From positions 186,001-250,000 of the forward strand of contig JANBVO010000002.1 of the NCBI GenBank assembly GCA_030052745.1: a stretch of DNA of 64,000 bases, given 5' to 3'. Source of the stretch: Pleurostoma richardsiae. Lineage: Eukaryota > Ascomycota > Sordariomycetes > Calosphaeriales > Pleurostomataceae. The first letter of the stretch is position 1, and each line of letters starts with the position of its first letter. Of this stretch, positions 1-11,747 are shown in pieces. Below the pieces are notes generated by a model. The model made no database searches, was not told the origin of the DNA, and was given only the letters and a program-made list of their open reading frames with translations. The translations under genes and the position numbers were made by a program.

Positions 1-1430
1 GTGACTGCCACAAGCGGTGTGCCGTCAGGACACTTAAGGTCTTGGAGAAGAATGGCGGCATCTTCATCAAGCTGGGCCAGCATCTGGTACGTCCGGCACC
101 GCCAGAACGGCACTTCGTGCTTGCTAATTTGCCTTAGAGTGCGATGAACTACCTGCTACCCCCTGAGTGGACTACGACCTTCATCCCCTTGCAAGACCGA
201 TGCCCCGTCTCGTCCCTACAGTCGATCGAGGACATGTTCAAGCAGGATACAGGGGAAGAGCTCTCGGACTACTTCACCGACTTCTCCGCCGACCCCATCG
301 GCGCCGCCTCGCTGGCTCAGGTGCACATAGCAACAATCAAAGAGACGGGCCAGAAGGTTGCCGTCAAAGTCCAGCATCCCGGACTGGCGCAATGGGCACC
401 CCTGGACACAGCGTTGACCAAGTTCACCTTCTCGACGCTCAAGCGCTTCTTTCCCGAATATGACCTCGAATGGCTTTCGTCGGAGATGGAGGTCTCGCTG
501 CCACAGGAGCTGGATTTCCAGTGTGAGGCCCACAACGCGATGCGCACCAAGGAGCACTTCTCCCACTTTTCGCAGATACCTCTAGTGATCCCCGACGTCA
601 TCTGGGCTAAGAAGCGAATCCTCGTCATGGCCTGCGAGTCTGGCCACCGGCTTGACGACCTCGAGTACCTTGATTCGAACGGCATCGACCGCGACGAGGT
701 GTCTGCGACGCTTGCGCACATCTTCAACGAGATGATTTTCGGCGAGGGCGCACCCCTGCACTGCGACCCTCACGGCGGTAATATCGCCATTCGCAAGAAC
801 CCGAGACGGCGCGGCGCGAACTTTGATGTGATCCTCTATGATCATGGTCTGTACCGCGACATACCGATGGACCTCCGACGGTCGTATGCCAAGATGTGGC
901 TTGCTGTGATTGATGGTGATATGGAGCAGATGAAGAAGCATGTGCGCGAGGTCGCCGGCGTGGATGACGAGCAGTTCCCGCTGTTTGCCTCTGCAATCAC
1001 GGGCCGCGACTTCAGCGTCGTCAGCTCGTCGATCATGAAGCCGCGGACCGAGGACGAGCGGGGCAACATGAGCGGCCAGTTGCAGGAGGGGCTGCTGGCC
1101 GACCTCATCGGGATGCTGGGCCAGGTGCCGCGAATCATTCTGCTCATCCTGAAGACCAACGACCTCACGCGCAGTCTGGACGAGAACCTTCACACGCGGC
1201 AAGGGCCGATCCGGAACTTCCTCATCCTTGCGAGGTACTGCATGCGGACCGTCTTTCGGGAGCAGCTCGAGGAGATACAGAAAAACGGCTCGTTCTTGTG
1301 GCCGCCTAATACGGTGCGGCTGGTGGCTGCGTCCTGGAGTTTCCTAAGGGTCGAGATAAAGCTCAAGGCATTCGAGCTCTGGCTCAGCATAAAACGGATC
1401 ATCGGCCTGCAGCGCGCAGAGGTCTTCTAG
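1..1430 (+). CDS. UbiB/ABC1-family atypical kinase, mitochondrial (MCP2/CQD-like), 5' end outside the window
   Basis: Atypical protein-kinase-like protein of the ABC1/ADCK/UbiB family. The yeast relatives Cqd1 and Cqd2 (Mcp2) act at the mitochondrial inner membrane and affect coenzyme Q and phospholipid distribution. The gene enters from the left, so its N-terminus is missing. The first visible exon (to 86) encodes the KxGQ-type signature IFIKLGQHL, then an intron 87-137 (donor GTACGT, branch GCTAAT, acceptor TTAG) joins in phase to SAMNYLLPPEW. Further motifs are VAVKVQHPG (nucleotide-binding lysine region, about 357-383), DPHGGN (about 766-783) and YDHGLY (about 838-855), where DHG stands in place of DFG as in the MCP2-like branch. 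Stop TAG at 1428-1430. The family is clear. The choice between CQD1 and CQD2 orthology is inference. Confidence 0.85.
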
Positions 1431-1918
1431 AATTCTAGCATGTAGACATGATATCTTGCATAGTGGCGCTAGACTTAGACATACTAATACTTGCCCATGA
1501 AGCACTGACTTCTGCTTCCTCATGGCGTGAATTCTCCGTCGAGCGTGACATCACAGCAGGAATGGCAAACAGGGGACAGGCCACTGGGCATAGTCGAGAT
1601 CTGCAACACGCAATTGGTCCGCTACGTAGGATCCGCTGCCTTGTCTGGGCGGCACGGCACACGCGTATCCGGGAATATCGAGCTTTCTTGATTCTACCTA
1701 GGCTCGCTCCTGGCCTGATGACCTGCCTAGCTGCGCTGGATTACGATGCGACGGCGAGCCGGCCATATTAGTCGGTTGATTCCCCATCCAAGCCCGATAT
1801 CACGTCCTCTCCCCTGTTTCCCCTGTCACATCCACAATCAGGGATATTCCTCGCAGTTGAGCGGATCTGCACCCCTCCACCTAGTTGAGAGAACGCCTAC
1901 AAAGTAGACTTTGTTAGA
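1431..1918. other. Intergenic, UbiB-like 3' end to methyltransferase 5' end
   Basis: About 490 bp holding the 3' flank of the kinase-like gene and the likely promoter and leader of the methyltransferase. The short open frames here have no recognisable protein character. No other signal seen. Confidence 0.55.
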
Positions 1919-2949
1919 ATGGCTACTGCAAAGGCTGATACGGTTGATACTCCTGAAGGGCGGTTTGCTGGACTTCATTCCAGGTGGACTCAGTATTCAG
2001 AGCTATGGGAACCTTTCGCCGTCGCTGCTGAGCGTGTGCTGCCACCCCCTACGTGTTCAAAGTCGGAAGGTACGAGACTAATAACGGACAAGTATTCCTC
2101 AAGGATCTGTGGCACGGCCTCCGGGCAGGCAACTTGGCCATCCTCTTCAGGAATCGCGGCGCTCGCGACCACTCGTTCGCCGAGTGGTATAAGACGCTCG
2201 GTGAGGATATTATACACCGGCTTCGCCCTAGAGAGGCGGCCTCGTCGGATTACTGACCAAGGACTAGGCCACCATTTCTCCGCCTACGAGGACACGACTC
2301 CCGTGCCGGGCCTCGTCGCCAGCGCGCACGGCGTCGTCCTGGAGCTGGGCCCCGGCACGGGCAACCAGCTTTCCCGGTTCGCCGCGCCGACCATCACGCA
2401 CGTGTACGGCGTGGAGCCCAACACCGCCTTCGCGGACGCGCTGATGGCGCGGCTCGCATCGGAGGAGACGCCTGCGGCCCTGCGCGACCGGTACACGCCG
2501 GTGTTCTGCGGCGTGGAGGACAGGGGGGCGCTGGCGCGGCAGGGCGTCGTCCCCGGGAGCGTGGACTGCGTGGTCAGCATGCAGGTGCTGTGCTCGGTGG
2601 AGAGGCCGCGCGAGGTGGCGGCGTGGCTGTACGAGCTGCTCAAGCCCGGCGGGCAGGTCATCTTCTGGGAGCACTGCCGGAGCGAGGACCGGGTGACGCG
2701 GTGGGTTCAGCGTGAGTGAATCCGACGGGCCCGTCGGCCCAGAGCAAAGACTAATTGGATCTTCCAGGAGTCTGGTCGTTGCTGTGGCCGGTGGTCGTAG
2801 GAGGCTGCCGGCTCGATAGGCCCATCAGGGAGATACTACTCGGGGCAGGGGAGTGGGAGGTGGTCAAGATCGAGACGGACAGGCAGCCGCATCTGGTCAT
2901 GCCTCGGATCTGGGGCAGGCTGCTTAAGCCCGAGGCGAAGGAGGCGTGA
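1919..2949 (+). CDS. Class I SAM-dependent methyltransferase, METTL7-like
   Basis: Predicted small-molecule or lipid methyltransferase of the Methyltransf_11/METTL7-like type; substrate unknown. Best phase-consistent model: exons 1919-2033, 2093-2200, 2262-2711 (or from 2268) and 2768-2949, giving about 284 aa. The last intron (2712-2767, GTGAGT, branch CTAAT) is secure: it joins WVQ to RVWSLLWP, a pattern typical of the METTL7 C-terminal half. The core shows motif I LELGPGTGNQ, the acidic residue after strand 2 in YGVEPN, motif IV-like SVDCVVSMQVLCS and post-motif LLKPGGQVIFWEH. The second intron (2201-2261 or -2267) also fits in phase. The first intron uses an unusual GTGTGC donor, so the N-terminal about 40 residues and the start codon are uncertain. 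The usual N-terminal hydrophobic segment of the family is not obvious. Confidence 0.75.
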
Positions 2950-3485
2950 GAGACTATCATGTGGGCGGCGTCTGAGCGTTGCTGCAGAAGGGATGCATAT
3001 GTCTCTCGGAGTCAGCCGGTACGTCCGGCTTCTTACGTGCTATATGATCCCATAGCTACACATGCTTTCGTCAGGGGTCACGTATTGCCCAGAAGAATAA
3101 GGCCTGTAAATAGGGGCAGCTAACGAGAAGGAAGTGCACGTTAGAAGCGCAGCTCAAACCAGACATCGCCAGCGGGGCTCTGGACGGTAGAGGAGGAAAC
3201 CAGGAATAGGGGAGCTGGGGAGGCAGGGGTCCTGTTAGGTGCCAGGCGGCGGAGAGCTGCCACCAGCTGGCAGAACTCTAAAGTGTGATTACGTGACAAG
3301 GGCAACGCGCTACCGCGTGGGGTGGCCAAAGCCCATTAAGAAAACGCGTCTTCCCCGAAAACTGCGCCCGCGCTCTTCCATGACGTTCCTCCAACTTCAC
3401 ACTTCGGCGTTTGTCCAAAGCTACTCGAGGAATGATCATCTGACTCCATGATCTTGACGTCCACTCTGTACATATTGGCGACGAC
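2950..3485. other. Intergenic
   Basis: About 535 bp of 3' flank and promoter of the next gene. Short open frames on both strands look like chance. No repeat or RNA gene recognised. Confidence 0.5.
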
Positions 3486-4236
3486 ATGTTCGCCGTGATG
3501 CCCCTCCCCACCTTTCAAGGCTCCTCGCCCTATCGCCCGGCTGCTCCCTCCCCGCTGTCGTCCTCATCGCCCATTCGCGCGTCATCGCCGCCTCTGGCGC
3601 TCCGGGATCCGAACACGCTCCCGCGGCGCGACATCCAGTCGTCACCGATCCAGCCAGCCCCCAAGTTCAAGTTCGCGTCGCGCCCGGCGAGGCCGAACCC
3701 GGTGCTGAAGAAGAGAGAGGAAGCGAACGGGGACAGGAGGCGGCTGTTCCTCCAGAACGTGCGCCGGCGGGCCGAGGACCAGCGCTGGGAGCGGCGCGGG
3801 GGCGAGAATGAGGTTTGTTCTTGTGTCTTTGAGATGCATTACTCTGAGCGTGGGCTGACTGTTTCTGGTGTAGCTACTGAAGCTGGAGTGGTTCTCGATG
3901 GACCGGGAGTTCAGGCAGGCCAAGAACTCCGACATCCAGGGCATCGTCTCCGACGCGGAGATCGAGGACGCGGCACGGATACGAGCTGAGAAGGCCAACG
4001 CGATGCCATACGAGGACCCCGACGAAATGATGGCGGACGTGCTTGCTCAGGAGGAACAGGCAGAGCTGGACGCCCTGATCTCCTCAATGGACCAGCCCCC
4101 GTCAGCGGAGAGCACGCAGAGGCCCGACTCGCCACACTGGTCCGACGACGAAGACTACGATAGCCTGTTCAGGGACTTCGTCTCGCAAGAGGGTTGTGAG
4201 AGTATTGTTTCGTCCGGTCAAATGGACATGTCTTGA
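3486..4236 (+). CDS. Conserved-looking unknown acidic protein, about 229 aa
   Basis: Function not recognised. Two exons, 3486-3812 and 3874-4236, with an intron 3813-3873 (GTTTGT donor, GGTGTAG acceptor) that keeps frame and joins ENE to LLKLEWFSMDREF. The N-terminal half is Ser/Pro/Arg-rich and probably disordered, with short SSP repeats; residues about 70-110 are strongly basic. The C-terminal half is acidic and helical, with EDPDEMMADVLAQEEQAELD and a tail rich in Asp and Ser (WSDDEDYDSLF). There is no signal peptide or membrane segment. The dense charged helix directly after the intron is the part most likely to be conserved. It converges on PEX19 with about 200 bp between the stops. The coding call rests on codon character and a clean intron. 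Confidence 0.7.
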
Positions 4237-4439
4237 TTTGGCATGCGGCGTATAAGGTTAGGGGGAATGTGGCGTTTATAGGGCGGTCTTGGTTAACGGA
4301 CTGTTGCACTTCGAGATTTCCGGTTGTGGTATGAGGGGCGTTTATAAAGCCATTTATGGGTATATAGGTATCTGCATGTATGAACATAACACGACGCCTA
4401 GGCTGGGCAACATTCTCAAGAACATCTGGGGATTCCTCC

Positions 4440-5618
4440 CTACTGTGGCGCACAGGACTCAGCATCTGGTGCATTCAGTGCTTCCTGCGCTGATGGCATA
4501 TCTCCAACAAGGTCGGCTGGTGGAGAGCCGGCAGCTTGCATCTACGAGATGAGATGTTAGCTCCGTCCGATTTCGAGGCTATGGAATTGAAGATCCTCAC
4601 CTTCTGCATCCGGTCGACAATATATTCCCGGTCCGCCGGGTTTGAATCGGCATATGTAGCCTCCTCAAACTTGGCCACAATCTCCTTGGCATACCGCTGT
4701 TGCTCCTCGTACCTCTTCAGGTCCTCTTTTGAGACCTTGTCCTTGTTCTTCTCCAACCAGTCGGGGAACTTGTCGTCTAGTTCCTTCATGGGCTCATAAA
4801 GGATCTCCTTATTAGTGAGCTGCTCCATCATGCCCAAGAGCATCTTGGAGAAATCCTCCTCGGAGCCTTCGCCGTCTAAGCCGCCGGCTTGCATCTGCTT
4901 CATAAGCTCGGCCAGGAAGTCGTCGGACCCCTCAGCTGCCGCAGCAGCAGTTGCCTGGTCACCTGAAGTCTGCATTCGTTCCATTGTCCGGCGGATGGTC
5001 TCCTGAAAGGACGCTTCTGAGGCTGCTGCTCCAGATGGCTTCGCTGATGACCCACTGGCTGAACCGCTGGCTGACCCCGGGCCTGGCTTGGCTTCAGAGT
5101 CACCCGCTGCAGCCCCTATTTCCGTAAATATGCTCTCAAACTGAGCCTGTAGTTCCGGCTTTTGGCTTGTTAGCTTAGAGGTTCGAGCACAGGCTCTTGA
5201 GAGGACTCACTGAGCTCTCCATCTCTCCCATCAGCTCCGCCATTCCAGCCTGTAGCTGCTTCGCAAAGTCATCGTCCGACAAGACATCTTCAGCACTGGG
5301 TTGAGTCGTTGCTGCTGCCGGTGCTGCCGGCGCTGCCGGTGCTGCTGCTGTAAAGGCTGGTTGACTTTGTATAGGGGCTGCATCTGGTGCCTCTGGCTTT
5401 TTAGAATTAGTCTTCAGAGAGGAGAAATCATCGAGCATATCTGGATTTTTGTTATCATGGAACCAGCCCCGAAGAGATGTGCGGTGGAACATGCCATCTA
5501 GGTCATCCAAATCGTCCTCATCTGGGTCTGGAACATCATCCACATCGTCCTCCGAGACCTCCTTCACCTCAGTTTTTGCCACCTCCGCGTCTTCCTTCAC
5601 TTCCTTCGTATCCGTCAT
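4440..5618 (-). CDS. PEX19: Peroxisomal membrane protein import receptor PEX19
   Basis: Cytosolic chaperone and import receptor that binds newly made peroxisomal membrane proteins and docks on PEX3. Three exons on the minus strand: 5618-5211, 5158-4601 and 4541-4440; introns 5159-5210 and 4542-4600 both have GTGAGN donors. The product is 355 aa. The N-terminus is acidic (DDVDDVPDPDEDDLDDLDG), as expected for the PEX3-binding region. The middle is Ala/Pro/Ser-rich and the C-terminal cargo-binding domain contains MMEQLTNKEILYEPMKEL. The second splice creates MQKMQAAGSPPADLVGD, which matches the family pattern MQxMQxxGxPPxxLxGD. The protein ends CAPQ, a CaaX box, so farnesylation is expected from family knowledge. 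It is divergent from UBC9 over about 1 kb. Confidence 0.95.
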
Positions 5619-6627
5619 GATGCAAGTCTGGCACCCTGCCTGGGCTGGGCCGTTCTGTCAATGGGAGACAGGCAGGTATTCCGACCTGGTTGGTAAGAAG
5701 AGAAACCCCACGCCGCCTGCAAGTCGCTCGATGGGCGTGAGAGCTAATGCGAAGAGGCGCGCGGGCACAGAGTAAGGCTGAACAGAAGCGCGGGATGAAT
5801 GCTGGAGCGAGTGAGCGTGCTCCGCCTTGATTGCTCGTGTTGAGAGTACAAAAGATACAAAAGACTTATGTCAGACTCCGGGCGTGGGGACATAAGTCTG
5901 CGCCGGTGGGATAAAGGCGCGATCCCACTGCTGTGCTGTGAATTTTGTGAGAAGAATGCGGATAGCTCGCAGCTGTCGATGAAGCAGGTACCGTGTCTGC
6001 GTGTGTACTTGGGCCTGGGGTAGTGGAGCAGTAGGGAGCCGAGGCACGCCGTCTCACAGTCTCCAGCTCTTTTCGGGCTTGTCCGAGTGTCCTTGTTCAA
6101 GGATGTTTGCGCCCGCTGCAGAGGTACTCCATGCATACCTGACTCTCTGTACCTTGAAGGCCCGTCGCCCCGCGTTGTGCCTCGATTGTGGGGCAGCGGC
6201 ATGTTCTCCGCCTTCCATTTTCGGTCTTCGCCGATCTCACTTGATGGAATCTTCCGGTCAAAAATTAGACCGCCCTCTCTGCCGGGCTTTTTCAAACTTC
6301 CAACTACCTGCTTCTACAACATCCCACCTCGCTCTTATTTCACCTCGCGCCTCGCCTCCACGGCATACCCCCATCCTTCTCCTCATTCTGCAGACTTCCC
6401 CAAGAGTTGCCGCCCTATCAGTGACGGCAGTTCAGAATCTGACCTGCAGGCGATCCTCATCCCCGCACTCGAACTAAACGACATCCTTCTCCATCGTGAT
6501 CATCGGGCTTGCGGGCCAGCCTTATCCCCACCTTCTGTCCATCTGGCCGCATCCAATCGCCTATACCGACCCCTTTCAGAACGATCACGGTAGTTACTCG
6601 TCGCGCATTAAATCCCTCTGTGACGCC
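5619..6627. promoter_or_regulatory. Divergent promoter region between PEX19 and UBC9
   Basis: About 1 kb between two divergent start codons, so it holds both promoters and leaders. The stretch 6300-6600 is pyrimidine-rich (CT-tracts), as is usual before fungal transcription start sites. A 183-codon minus-strand open frame (5744-6295) has no protein-like features and is not called. Confidence 0.55.
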
Positions 6628-7304
6628 ATGGCTCTGTGTCAGAATCGCCTCCAAGAAGAGCGGTGCGTGCCCTACGTCCCGCGGCCACACCAAGGCCTCC
6701 TGGTGACAGCCAACGTTACTAATATCGCGCAGAAAGCAGTGGCGCAAGGATCATCCCTTTGGCTTTTATGCGAAGCCTCAGCGAAACGCCCAGGGAGTAT
6801 TGGATCTGAAGGTCTGGGAATGCGGCATTCCCGGCAAGGAGAAGACGATATGGGAGGGTGGGCTGTTCAAGCTCACTATGACCTTTCCCGATGGTAGCCT
6901 CACCCTTGCTTACACAACCTGACACAATCAAAGCCATTACTGATTATTCTGGACTCCTTGCAGAATATCCCACGAAACCCCCCAAGTGTAAGTCTTGCCG
7001 ACATGTCACGCAACTCCGAGGCTCAGTTCGCGAAGGCTAATGAGACGCAGGCAAGTTCGTGCCCCCGCTCTTTCACCCGAATGTCTACCCCTCCGGAACG
7101 GTCTGTCTCTCAATCCTCAACGAGGAAGAGGCGTGGAAACCGGCAATCACGATCAAGCAGATCCTGCTCGGTGTGCAGGACCTGCTGAACGACCCGAATC
7201 CCGAATCTCCGGCCCAAGCGGAAGCCTACAACCTCTTCAAGAAGGATCGCAATGAGTACGAGAAACGAATCAAGCGGGTCGTCAGGGAGAACCCTGCTCC
7301 ATGA
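6628..7304 (+). CDS. UBC9: SUMO-conjugating enzyme E2 UBC9
   Basis: E2 enzyme that takes SUMO from the AOS1/UBA2 E1 and passes it to substrate lysines, mainly in the nucleus. Four exons: 6628-6662, 6733-6893, 6964-6987 (only 24 nt) and 7051-7304; introns 6663-6732, 6894-6963 and 6988-7050. The spliced product is 157 aa, the usual length for UBC9. It starts [20 protein letters not shown] and has the HPN motif (82-84), the active-site cysteine Cys92 in SGTVCLSIL and the [14 protein letters not shown] helix with the UBC9-specific basic N-terminus. All splice phases agree. The start is fixed by the family N-terminus. Confidence 0.96.
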
Positions 7305-8435
7305 GGGTACTGGGTGTAGCATGGCGTCTCGATCTTGTCCGGGTGGAGTCGATATGGTTACGGAAGTGTACGGAGTTACGGGATACCAGACATGACTTTT
7401 GCTTGCTTTGCGGACTTTAGACGAAGTCAGGTTGCGACAATGCGAAGGAACTCTGCGAAGATGAATGGAAACTTAGACTTCAAGGTCTTCTCATCAGTCC
7501 CGACGGGCGGGCAAACAGCCGCGTCTCGGCTTCGAGGCACCTTGAGAGAACCCCCGCGCATTACCCCTCAGAACGTCGTGGCTCTGGAAGTCCTCCACGG
7601 CATCGGGCTCCCCCTCATCCCGCGTGGCATCACGCGGAGTGGAGAGGATTGGAGACCCGGTGTGACGCATGCGCCGCTACTTGCAGTTCTCGTCATCAAT
7701 CCCGAAACCCCCGTACCTTATGCGGCTTACCTTCGGCCCCATCTCCGCCCGCGTCCCCCACTGCGCTTTGCCGCGCTCACCTGCGGGCAGCCCGTCGCAT
7801 GATGGCATGTGTGGACTCGGGTGACGACAGCGTCGGCAGAACTGGCGTTTTATATGCCTCGTCCGTGTCTCCTTCTGTTCAGATGCATATCATCGTATTC
7901 TCACGTGGACTGCGTCTGCGTTTCACCCCTCGCGGGCGGCGTTTATACTTGCACTCTTATCAGCTGGGTTACCTAATATGGCCGTGCAACGAGATGGGTC
8001 CGGTAGCCAATTGGCCGCCACAGATGGCCAAGCCCACCGAACCGACATCGGCCGGCAAGCCTCTAGCAGCTGTCCTTAGCTTCGCAAAATTCCGTAGACT
8101 GTCTCGCTGTGACTCTTTTGTCGGTACTATGTAGGTACCTTGCGTATCAGACGACGCCGAATTTGGAGTGTGACACATCTTTTTTCCTCGCCTCTCAGTG
8201 GTTTTATTCTTCGTGCAGAGCCTCTTGCGTCCTGTCCTGACTTCTCTTTCTCCCACACACCCATCATAGGTCGTCATCCCTCCATCTTGCTACGCCAAGC
8301 TTGAGGAACCGCGAGGATCGATCTCCGTGAGTACAAAAGGCCGCCCTGCCCTACACTGACTTGCCATAGGCTCCGTTCTCCCGCCACGCAGCTCCTCGGG
8401 TCCCAATCGCAAAAAGACATAAGACTGCCTTCATC
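7305..8435. other. Intergenic with a likely 5'-UTR intron of the asparagine synthetase gene
   Basis: About 1.1 kb with no supportable coding sequence. Near the right end a probable 5'-UTR intron lies at 8327-8369 (GTGAGT ... CCATAG, 43 nt). The sequence TGACTCT at 8110-8116 differs by one base from the Gcn4/CPC1 site TGACTCA expected before amino-acid biosynthesis genes; this is only suggestive. Confidence 0.5.
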
Positions 8436-10830
8436 ATGTGTGGCATTTTCGCCTGTCACTGGTATGTCGTGATGTCTTTCCTGTTCTGCTGAGCCTGCCC
8501 CTCGCGCACCGCGCGCATGCGCATGCGCATGGAGGGGCACTCTTGCTGCCCCGCCATCTGCCCCTCGATAGCGACAAACTTTCTTTCAATTGAGCTCCAC
8601 TAACAGCCGAGCAGTCATCCGGACGTCCTCAAGTTCAAGCCGACCGCCCTCAAGCTCGCGAAGGCGTACGTATAGTCCCTTTGCCATAGGAGGGGAAACT
8701 TCAATTGACACCTGATCATTACAGAGTCCGGCACAGAGGACCCGATTGGAGTGAGTACCGTCGCGCCAGATAGCAGGAGTCAACATGATTTGCTGACCGG
8801 CATTTTTCCTGATAGGCGGCAATGTTATTTGCAACAACACGAGTACGAAAGACCAAGATCCCTGGGACACAAAACCCCCGAGCTACCCTGCCACAAGATG
8901 TACTGACGTTGTGTTGCAGTACTGTGCCACGAACGGCTCAGTATCGTCGGCGTTGGTGGGTCGCGTTCCGGTCTGCTTGAGACGACTTCAGTCGCTTACA
9001 GGAAAGCAGAGAGCGGAGCTCAGCCCCTCACCAATGCCGATGAGAGCATTGTGTTGGCCGTCAATGGCGAGATCTACAACCACCGATTGATTCGGAAGCA
9101 CCTGAAGAAGCCCTACCACTTCAAGACGACGTCCGACTGCGAGGTCATCATCCCTCTGGTGAGTCACCCCGAGAAAATACCGTTACGCAGTTCTCGCCGG
9201 TGGGGTTGTCACTGACACTAGTCCTAGTATATGGAGTATGGCCTTGACGCTCCCAAGTACCTCGATGGCATGTTCTCCTTCGTGCTGTACGACAAGAACC
9301 TCGACCGCACCATCGCCGCCCGGGATCCCATCGGCATCACCACCTTCTACCAGGGGTGGTCGTCAAAACAGCCCAACAAGACGACCTACTTCGGCTCCGA
9401 GCTGAAGTGCCTGTTCCCGGTGTGTGACAAGGTCGAGTCTTTCCCTCCCGGCCACATCTATGACAGCCTCACGGGCGAGCGCACACGGTACTTCAACCCG
9501 TCATGGTGGGAGGAGTCCAGGATCCCTCAGACCCCGGTCGACTACAAGCTACTCCGCGAGACCCTCGAGAAGTCTGTTAGGAAACGGTTGATGGCTGAGG
9601 TTCCTTACGGTGTACTCTTATCCGGTGGTCTAGACTCGAGTCTTGTCGCATCGATCGCACAGCGTGAGACCCTGCGGCTCAAAAAGTTGGCTTTGGAGCA
9701 GAACGGTTCGGCAGAATCGCCAGAGGATCTGGACAAGGGAGAGGGTCTTGTCGGTATCGACGATGACAACAAGCTGTCCACAGTGACATACCTTCCCCAG
9801 CTCAACTCGTTCTCCATTGGTCTCCCTGGCGCGCCCGATAACAAGGCGGCTGTTGAGGTCGCTAAGTTCCTGGGCACCAAGCATCATGTCATGACGTTCA
9901 CCATCGAGGACGGCCTCAACGCTCTATCAGACGTCATCTACCATCTCGAGACGTACGACGTTACCACGATTCGCGCCTCCACGCCCATGTACCTCTTGTC
10001 CCGCAAGATCAAGGCCATGGGTATCAAGATGGTGCTCAGCGGCGAGGGCAGTGACGAGATCTTTGGTGGCTACCTCTACTTCGGACATGCGCCGAACAAG
10101 GAGGCCTTCCACGAGGAGTGTGTGCGACGAGTCAAGAACCTGCATCTGGCTGACTGCCTGCGCGCCAACAAGTCAACGTCGGCGTGGGGTCTGGAGGCTC
10201 GTGTCCCCTTCTTGGACAAGGAGGTTGGTATCTTCGCTCTCCTCGAGAATTGATTCAGTTGCTAACAACGAGCAGTTCCTCGAGGTTGCCATGAACATCG
10301 ACCCTGCCGACAAGATGATCGACAAGGACCACATCGAGAAGTACATCCTGCGCAAGGCCTTTGACACGACAGACGAGCCGGAGACCGAGCCGTACCTGCC
10401 GGACAACATTCTCTGGAGACAGAAGGAGCAGTTCTCAGACGGCGTGGGCTACGGATGGATCGACGCTCTCAAGGACAACGCCGAGCTGCACGTCACCGAT
10501 GAGATGATGAAGAACCCGAAGCCTGAATGGGGCGATGACATCCCCGACACGAAGGAAGCGTACGTGAATGGTTGCCACCGAGCGTGAGTCTGATGTACTG
10601 ACACTGTTCACCAGGTACTGGTACCGCACCATGTTCGACGAGCACTTCCCTCCTCAGTGCGCCTCCACGGTCATGAGATGGGTGCCGAAGTGGGTTAAGC
10701 AGTCGGATCCTAGCGGACGGTAAGTTGACGCTGCACACACTCTGGCCATGAGCAGTAACTAACATGGGGTCGTTCTAGGGCGATTGCCTCGCACGTCGCG
10801 AAGTACGAGGGTACCGAGGAGACCAAGTGA
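8436..10830 (+). CDS. ASN2: Asparagine synthetase, glutamine-hydrolysing
   Basis: Makes asparagine from aspartate, ATP and glutamine in the cytosol. Nine exons fit in phase: 8436-8461, 8615-8665, 8725-8750, 8816-8842, 8920-9158, 9228-10223, 10276-10559, 10615-10719 and 10779-10830, giving about 601 aa. The class II glutaminase half starts MCGIF, so Cys2 is the nucleophile once Met is removed; [16 protein letters not shown] and the RDPIG loop follow. The synthetase half has the PP-loop LLSGGLDSS (about residues 253-261) and [14 protein letters not shown]. The end resembles family C-termini ([12 protein letters not shown]). The first five exons are very small, as in other filamentous fungi. The first intron contains an alternating GCATGC tract near 8515-8532. 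Confidence 0.95.
8512..8533. repeat. Short alternating purine-pyrimidine tract (GCATGC type)
   Basis: GCGCGCATGCGCATGCGCATGG inside the first ASN2 intron is a short tandem of GCATGC. Alternating GC/CA steps of this kind can adopt Z-form in principle; no function is claimed. Confidence 0.7.
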
Positions 10831-11747
10831 GTCGTGTTGGCCGGAGCTGCTGTGTTGGGTTGTGCTTCGAATGATGTCCAGGGGCGCAAAAGGTATTGAG
10901 TATGGTTGGGTATTAGACTGCGAGGAAAAGTGTTTGGCTGTCCCATCATCATCACCTTTGCCTGCCTGGGTAGTCTGTGGGGGAAAGCTGCGACATCTCG
11001 TCTGTCATGGCAATATACCAGGGCAGCGTATTTCTATTCTCTTGTCATATATGACCCATTTATAGAAGCCTTTCCTCGTCATGTCCCTCCCTCACTTGCC
11101 GCGCTATTCTGGACTGGAATGATCGTGGGCGGAGCACTCCGCAGACGTGGTTGAAATGCCCAAACAGATCACGACTAAGGTAGCTATAAACGGCGATGAA
11201 CGTTGATAAATAGACGCGAGATAGTCCTGTCTCTGGCCTCATAATGTGCGTCGCATGAACGAGGAAGATTGCAGGCCTCTGCATACACCACGTGGTTTTA
11301 TGCTGAAGTTTCATAAGCCATAGCGGTAACTACCTAAGGTACCTGGGAAGGTAGGTAAGGCAGGTAGATGTTACAGCTGAGCAGGCAATCTCAAAGGGGT
11401 ACCTACCTAGGTATCTACCTAGGTAGGAAGGGACTAGTTGTGGCCTTAAGCAGCTTGGCTTCCCTGGGCCTGCATGCGTCACAGGACGCAGAGCGGAGCT
11501 CCAAGGTTCGTTGCCGGGGCCGGTTTGTGCCGGCCTGGCCAATGAGAGGCTGCGCAGCGCCAAATTCTCGGCTTGCGCTTGGTGTCACCTTTCCGGCTTC
11601 CAACACCTTCTCTCAACAAACTCCTTTCGAGATCGGGCCATATTTCTCTCGCTCCTCCATCCATCACCATCCTCAATTGTCGAACCGCCAATTGCCTGCC
11701 CTCGCCGCTCCAAGATACCCAGTCCATCTCCGCATCTACCATCCACC
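10831..11747. promoter_or_regulatory. Intergenic, ASN2 3' flank and porin promoter
   Basis: About 0.9 kb. It contains the TACCTAGGTA-type repeats at 11331-11430 (listed separately), a CCAAT box at 11539-11543 and a long CT-rich leader (about 11600-11747) typical of strongly expressed fungal genes. Short open frames are not called. Confidence 0.55.
11331..11430. repeat. TACCTA/TAGGTA palindromic repeat cluster 1
   Basis: Several overlapping copies of ACCTACCT and AGGTAGGT. The densest part is 11398-11430, where ACCTACCTAGGTATCTACCTAGGTAGG makes an inverted, self-complementary block. Similar blocks recur near 51.1 kb and 59.6 kb. It lies 320-420 bp upstream of the porin start codon. Confidence 0.75.

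Noticed and set aside
5744-6295. 183-codon minus-strand open frame between PEX19 and UBC9
   Set aside because: No domain, no intron phases, and it lies in a divergent promoter region.
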